Assembly (NCBI GenBank): GCA_027488785.1 | Contig: JAIYAY010000020.1 | Location: forward strand, 1-34,007 | Source: Sphingomonadales bacterium | GTDB lineage: Bacteria > Pseudomonadota > Alphaproteobacteria > Sphingomonadales > Sphingomonadaceae | Length of the DNA: 34,007 nt | Direction: 5' to 3' | Shown: positions 33,932-34,007 of the stretch, in pieces | How positions within the stretch are numbered: position 1 is the first letter of the stretch | How the letters are laid out: each line of letters begins with the position of its first letter | The notes under the pieces: generated by a model | Seen by the model: only the letters and a program-made list of their open reading frames with translations | Databases searched by the model: none | Told to the model about the DNA's origin: nothing | Position numbers and translations under genes: made by a program

Positions 33932-34007
33932 ATGAAGAAAATTGCTGTATCTCTCGTTCTTGCCGCTTCGCTCGGTTTGGCTGCTTGCTCAGGTGCTGAA
34001 GAAGCAA
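33932..34007 (+). CDS. small lipoprotein, 5' end only
   Basis: Partial gene running off the right edge, with 25 codons visible from the ATG at 33932. It begins MKKIAVSLVLAASL and has the lipobox LAAC, followed by SGAEEA, so it is a lipoprotein signal peptide with a small polar residue at +2. AGGGGG lies 9 nt before the ATG. The rest of the protein, and therefore its identity, is outside the window. Confidence 0.75.
   Translation, partial: MKKIAVSLVLAASLGLAACSGAEEA

Noticed and set aside
33726-34007. Minus-strand frame covering the right end.
   Set aside because: It is antisense to a readable lipoprotein start with a ribosome site and crosses the met promoter region.

Overview
The window looks like a chromosomal core segment of an alphaproteobacterium, most likely Sphingomonadales (a Sphingopyxis/Sphingorhabdus-type genome). 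This is an inference from gene content and order, not from a database search. The pointers are the ctaA-rplM neighbourhood, lspA followed by BamF-like (DUF3035) lipoproteins, a 41-residue L36, a two-gene MetH, an ArsR/methyltransferase regulator in front of metF, and dispersed TGAAC-TTGTTTCA-type palindromes. No tRNA, rRNA, IS element, prophage, CRISPR array or plasmid function was seen. Coding density is very high and many genes overlap by 1-4 nt.

Layout. Positions 1-4283: the 5' end of rplM (minus strand, cut by the window edge), ctaA (heme A synthase, minus), then a plus-strand run of a MerC-family membrane protein, a Zur/Fur-family regulator and dxs. Positions 4305-15396 are almost entirely minus strand: two tandem BamF-like lipoproteins, lspA, a REP-like palindrome, ileS, ribF, a secreted/anchored M19 dipeptidase, folA, purK, purE, gpmA, an M14 carboxypeptidase and a DUF4136 lipoprotein. 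Positions 15475-19678 are plus strand: rpmJ (L36) with promoter and terminator, a HAD phosphatase, sucC, and etfB-etfA with a candidate operator and a strong terminator. Positions 19756-22286 (minus): a DUF885 putative peptidase overlapping nhaA.

Positions 22351-28034 (plus) are the most accessory-looking part. They hold a LuxR-type HTH protein with a C-terminal membrane anchor, a small helical protein, a small membrane protein, an NfrB-like membrane glycosyltransferase, and an outer-membrane protein resembling only the C-terminal domain of NfrA. A TauE/SafE permease overlapping a TIGR02186-type membrane protein follows. The NfrB/NfrA-like pair looks like a stripped-down exopolysaccharide synthesis/export module.

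Positions 28077-33739 (minus) form one methionine/one-carbon operon: ArsR-methyltransferase regulator, metF, metH homocysteine module, metH folate/B12/reactivation module. It is driven by a promoter whose -10 and spacer are occupied by a perfect 22-bp palindrome, with the start codon only a few bases past the predicted transcription start. A lipoprotein gene begins at 33932 (plus) and runs off the end.
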